The position numbers and the translations under genes are program-made. A stretch of DNA of 64,000 nucleotides from VAZQ01 sp963712565 (lineage in GTDB: Bacteria; Pseudomonadota; Alphaproteobacteria; Rhizobiales; Xanthobacteraceae), in contig CAVQIP010000033.1 in the NCBI GenBank assembly GCA_963712565.1, positions 1 through 64,000 on the forward strand. Reading direction: 5' to 3'. Below the pieces are notes generated by a model that had not been told where the DNA came from, made no database searches, and saw only the letters and a list, made by a program, of their open reading frames with translations. Within the stretch, counting starts at the first letter, position 1. Every line of letters starts with the position of its first letter. Shown here one piece after another: positions 61,122 through 64,000 of this stretch.

Positions 61122-62924
61122 ATGAAATTCCTCCGCCTCTACATTCGCGTGCTCGAACTGCTCGGGCGCGAAGCCCGCCTGGGCTGGACGCTGGCAATCG
61201 CAAATCTGGCGCTCGCCTCCGCGATGTTCGTTGAACCGATCCTGTTCGGCCGCATCGTCGACACGCTGGCCAATGCTCAGGCACGGATCTCGCAACTGGC
61301 CTGGCGAGAATTGATGGTGCTGGTCGCGGCCTGGGTCGGCTTTGCTCTTTTCACCATCGTCTGCAGCACGCTGGTCGCCCTGCACGCCGACCGCCTCGCG
61401 CACCGCCAGTATCAGGTGGTGCGCACGATGTTCTTCGAGCACGTATTGCAGCTTCCGCTCAGCTACTACACCGGCTCGCATTCCGGGCGGCTGGTCAAGG
61501 TGATGATGACCGGGACGAACACGCTATGGGGGCTGTGGCTGTCGTTTTTCCGCGAGCACTTCGCCAGCTTCATATCGCTCATCGTGTTGCTGCCGCTGAC
61601 GCTTTTCATCAATTGGCGATACGGCCTGATGCTGATCTTGCTGTGCACCCTGTTCGCCATGCTAATCGCACTGGTCGTCGGCAAGAGCGAAAAGCTGCAG
61701 AGCACGGTCGAACGCTACTACACCGACGTGGCCGAGCGCACGGCCGACACGCTCGGCAACATCGCCTTGGTGCAAAGCTTCGCTCGCATCGAGACGGAAG
61801 TCTCGGGCATGAAGAAGATGGGCGATGACGTGCTGAGCGCCCAGATACCGGTGCTGTCCTGGTGGGCGGTGACGACAGTGATCACCCGCACGGCAACCAC
61901 GCTGACGATGTTGTCGATTCTTATCCTCGGCGTTTACTTCTATCTGCACGATCTCACCACCGTCGGCGAGATCGTTATGTTCATGAGCTTCGCCACGCTG
62001 CTGGTCGGCCGGCTCGAGCAGGCCGTCCACTTCGCCAACCGGATGGTGATGGACGCGCCGCGGATCGCGGAGTTCTTCGAGGTGCTCGACACCGAGCCGG
62101 CAGTGCGCGACCGTCCCGACGCAATGGATCCCGGCCGCATGCACGGCCTGGTGGAATTCAAGGACGTCTCTTTCTCCTACGATGGCAAACGCCCGGCGGT
62201 TGCCGACCTCAGCTTCACCGCGCTGCCCGGCGAAACTGTCGCCCTCGTCGGTGCGACCGGAGCCGGCAAATCGACGGCGCTCGCCCTGCTGCACCGCGCC
62301 TTCGACCCGCAATCGGGCACGGTGCGAATCGACGGCATGGACATTCGCGCGCTCACGTTGACCGGTCTGCGGCGCAATATCGGCGTCGTGTTTCAGGAGG
62401 TTCTGCTGTTCAACCGCTCGATCGCCGAGAACCTGCGGGTCGGCAAGCCCGACGCAACCGAGGAAGAACTGCGCGCCGCCTGCGAACGGGCGCAGATTCT
62501 CGACGTCATCGAGCGCCTGCCCCAGGGTTTTGAGACCAACGCCGGCGAACGGGGCCGTTTGTTCTCCGGCGGCGAGCGCCAACGCCTGTCAATCGCCCGG
62601 GCGCTGCTCAAGGATCCCCCGATCCTCATCCTCGACGAAGCCACGAGCGCGCTCGACGCGCTCACCGAAGCCAGAGTTCAGGCCGCGCTCGCCGAAGTCA
62701 TGAAGAACCGCACCACCTTCGTGATCGCGCACAGGCTGGCCACCATCCGCAACGCCAACCGCATCCTGGTGTTTCAGGGCGGCCGCATCATCGAGACCGG
62801 CACCTTCGACGAACTGACGAGACTCGGCGGTCACTTTGCCGAACTCGCCAGGAGCCAGTTCATGGCGACTGAAACGGCAAAGACCCGGCATCAACAAGCG
62901 AGCGGCGAGCCGGTAGAAATCTAG
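61122..62924 (+). CDS. ndvA: Cyclic beta-1,2-glucan ABC exporter (NdvA/ChvA-like)
   Basis: 600-residue half-transporter with a six-helix membrane domain and a C-terminal ATPase. Start MKFLRLYIRVLELLGREARL matches NdvA/ChvA. Walker A GATGAGKST, Q-loop VVFQEVLLFNRSIAEN, signature LFSGGERQRLSIARALL, Walker B PPILILDEATSALD and H-loop VIAHRLATI are intact. Exports cyclic glucan to the periplasm for osmotic adaptation and, in symbionts or pathogens, host interaction. The glucan synthase gene (ndvB) is not seen in the window. A membrane glycosyltransferase follows 103 bp downstream. Confidence 0.93.
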   Translation: MKFLRLYIRVLELLGREARLGWTLAIANLALASAMFVEPILFGRIVDTLANAQARISQLAWRELMVLVAAWVGFALFTIVCSTLVALHADRLAHRQYQVVRTMFFEHVLQLPLSYYTGSHSGRLVKVMMTGTNTLWGLWLSFFREHFASFISLIVLLPLTLFINWRYGLMLILLCTLFAMLIALVVGKSEKLQSTVERYYTDVAERTADTLGNIALVQSFARIETEVSGMKKMGDDVLSAQIPVLSWWAVTTVITRTATTLTMLSILILGVYFYLHDLTTVGEIVMFMSFATLLVGRLEQAVHFANRMVMDAPRIAEFFEVLDTEPAVRDRPDAMDPGRMHGLVEFKDVSFSYDGKRPAVADLSFTALPGETVALVGATGAGKSTALALLHRAFDPQSGTVRIDGMDIRALTLTGLRRNIGVVFQEVLLFNRSIAENLRVGKPDATEEELRAACERAQILDVIERLPQGFETNAGERGRLFSGGERQRLSIARALLKDPPILILDEATSALDALTEARVQAALAEVMKNRTTFVIAHRLATIRNANRILVFQGGRIIETGTFDELTRLGGHFAELARSQFMATETAKTRHQQASGEPVEI

Positions 62925-62929
62925 CTGCA

Positions 62930-63027
62930 TGTTGCGGAAAAGTCGGAACCGGTTTTCCAGACAAAACATGCGCAAGATCGAAGGCTCAGCAGCGCATCAC
63001 GATTCAACCAATCGGGACGCGCTCTAA
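62930..63027. repeat. Relic of Rhizobiales intergenic palindrome
   Basis: Between ndvA and the glycosyltransferase gene, the sequence GCATGTTGCGGAAAAGTCGG then AACCGGTTTTCC, AAAACATGCG and GGGACGCGCTCTA is related to the GAGCATGATC/TTTTCCGAAAACCGG palindrome at 40998-41046 but more degraded. No coding content. Confidence 0.45.
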
Positions 63028-64000
63028 ATGCCTCTCCCCGCAATGCCGTTTTGGCGGCGCGCGGCTGCTCATCCGCTCGCGACCACGTTCGTCCTCGCCC
63101 TGCTCGTCCGCCTGATCAACCTCGCATTGCTCGGCGGCAACGACGCTTTCTTCGCGGAGCAGGACGCCCACGCCTACTGGCGGCTGGGCTCCGAGTTGGC
63201 GCAGCCCGACAGGTTTTGGCCGACGCTCTCGTCGCTGACCGAGCGCATGCCGCTCTATCCGCTGCTGTTGGCGGGCGTCCGGCATGCCTTGGGAAGCAAT
63301 CCCGCAATGGTGGCGATCATTCAGGCCGTCATCGATGCCGGAACCTGCGCGCTCATCGCCGCGCTCGGCGCCCTGATCTCACCGCTCACCGGGTTGATCG
63401 CGGGCATTCTCGCCGCGCTGTCGGCGACGCTCGTCGTATTCAGTTCGCAAATCCTGACCGATTCGCTTTTTCTCTTCTTCTTCACGCTGATGCTGCTCGC
63501 TAGCACGCATTTCCTGCTTCGCCCGACGGCTGGGCTCGCCGCGTTAGCCGGCCTTGCCGGCGGGCTCGCGCTTGCCACCCGACCCGTCGTCGCCGCGCTG
63601 CTGGCAGCGGCAGTGCCGCTCGTCTTCATCATCGCGCTCGTGCGTCGGCGCAGCCTCGCGCCCGCGCTTGCCGCCACCCTGCTGTTCGCGATCGGCGCCG
63701 TGGCGCCGATCGCGCCGGTGTGGCTGCGCAATGTCGTCCATTACGGCAGTTTCGCCCTGAGCTCGCAACCCGGCGATCACCTCGCCACCTGGATCGTCCC
63801 GCTGGTGACCGAGCGCGCCGACGGCACGCCCTACCAAGCCACCGTGGATCGCATGGAAGCTCGCTACCAGCAGCGTCTGGCCGAGCGAGCAAGGCTCGCG
63901 GCCGATCCGTTCCAGCGCGCGGCAGTAAAGTCCGAGCTGGCGTGGGAAGAGATGGCGCGCCTGCCGCTTTCGGCGTACGCCGAAGCTTGGCTCGAGGGCA
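63028..64000 (+). CDS. Membrane glycosyltransferase, GT39/ArnT-like (cut by window end)
   Basis: 324 residues visible; the reading frame is open to the last base. Multi-spanning membrane protein with the GT-C pattern: first helix then EQDAHAYWRLGSELAQ in the first periplasmic loop (acidic catalytic motif), ERMPLYPLLLAGV (the P-L-Y-P element), QILTDSLFLFFFTLMLL (conserved TD..L), and LAALAGLAGGLALATRPVVA. Such enzymes transfer sugars from polyprenyl-phosphate donors to lipid, protein or glycan acceptors in the periplasm. Possibly co-transcribed with ndvA. Confidence 0.85.
   Translation, partial: MPLPAMPFWRRAAAHPLATTFVLALLVRLINLALLGGNDAFFAEQDAHAYWRLGSELAQPDRFWPTLSSLTERMPLYPLLLAGVRHALGSNPAMVAIIQAVIDAGTCALIAALGALISPLTGLIAGILAALSATLVVFSSQILTDSLFLFFFTLMLLASTHFLLRPTAGLAALAGLAGGLALATRPVVAALLAAAVPLVFIIALVRRRSLAPALAATLLFAIGAVAPIAPVWLRNVVHYGSFALSSQPGDHLATWIVPLVTERADGTPYQATVDRMEARYQQRLAERARLAADPFQRAAVKSELAWEEMARLPLSAYAEAWLEG

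Overview
The window looks like chromosomal DNA from an alphaproteobacterium of the order Hyphomicrobiales (Rhizobiales), Bradyrhizobium- or Xanthobacteraceae-like. The pointers are high GC, an NdvA/ChvA-type cyclic glucan exporter, a NepR-like anti-sigma protein, FixLJ-style signalling, and the palindromic intergenic repeats common in this order. This placement is inference from gene content. The DNA becomes visibly more GC-rich after about 27.3 kb.

0-5.5 kb: an aromatic-acid efflux operon on the minus strand (small membrane protein, FUSC/AaeB pump, DUF1656, HlyD with one frameshift), then small membrane and secreted proteins and a 137-bp direct duplication. 5.9-13.9 kb: a bacterial pyruvate decarboxylase, an MFS carrier and a three-subunit periplasmic molybdenum aldehyde dehydrogenase (triheme cytochrome c, 2Fe-2S, Moco). 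Together they suggest pyruvate -> acetaldehyde -> acetate. 14-20.8 kb: winged-helix regulator, several very small genes including a NepR-like protein, a broken FixJ-type regulator, a single-domain response regulator, and a GAF/multi-PAS histidine kinase whose 3' end overlaps it. 21-27.2 kb: a secreted peptidoglycan-binding protein, then a tight four-gene cassette: a cytochrome P450 lacking the usual I-helix acid, two unknown proteins that resemble each other, and a DyP-type peroxidase. This is the best candidate for an undescribed system.

27.7-32.9 kb: secreted L,D-transpeptidase, HExxH protein and histidine acid phosphatase, separated by two MITE-like elements, then a small EthD-family protein. 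33-41 kb: carboxymuconolactone decarboxylase-like protein, an F420-type LLM oxidoreductase, a truncated IS701-type transposase, and a coenzyme F420 operon cofE-cofD-cofC-fbiC whose genes overlap by 4 bp. 41-53 kb: DUF35 protein, thiolase-like protein, enoyl-CoA hydratase, two CoA transferases, an RpiR regulator, a ThDP enzyme, a TctC-type binding protein, a dihydroxyphthalate-decarboxylase-like protein, an NADPH:F420 reductase and a SAF-domain dehydrogenase. With the F420 genes these look like an F420-linked catabolic island of unknown substrate. 53-64 kb: housekeeping and transport genes (YqaA, HisE, PutA with two frameshifts, an ABC binding protein, LysR, NdvA, and a glycosyltransferase cut by the window end).

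An important caveat is that conserved genes carry many single-base frameshifts: one each in hlyD, the kinase and the LLM gene, two in putA, four in fbiC, and three deletions in fixJ. Nine of the twelve are extra single bases. Either several genes are decaying or the consensus contains indel errors; reads are needed to tell.
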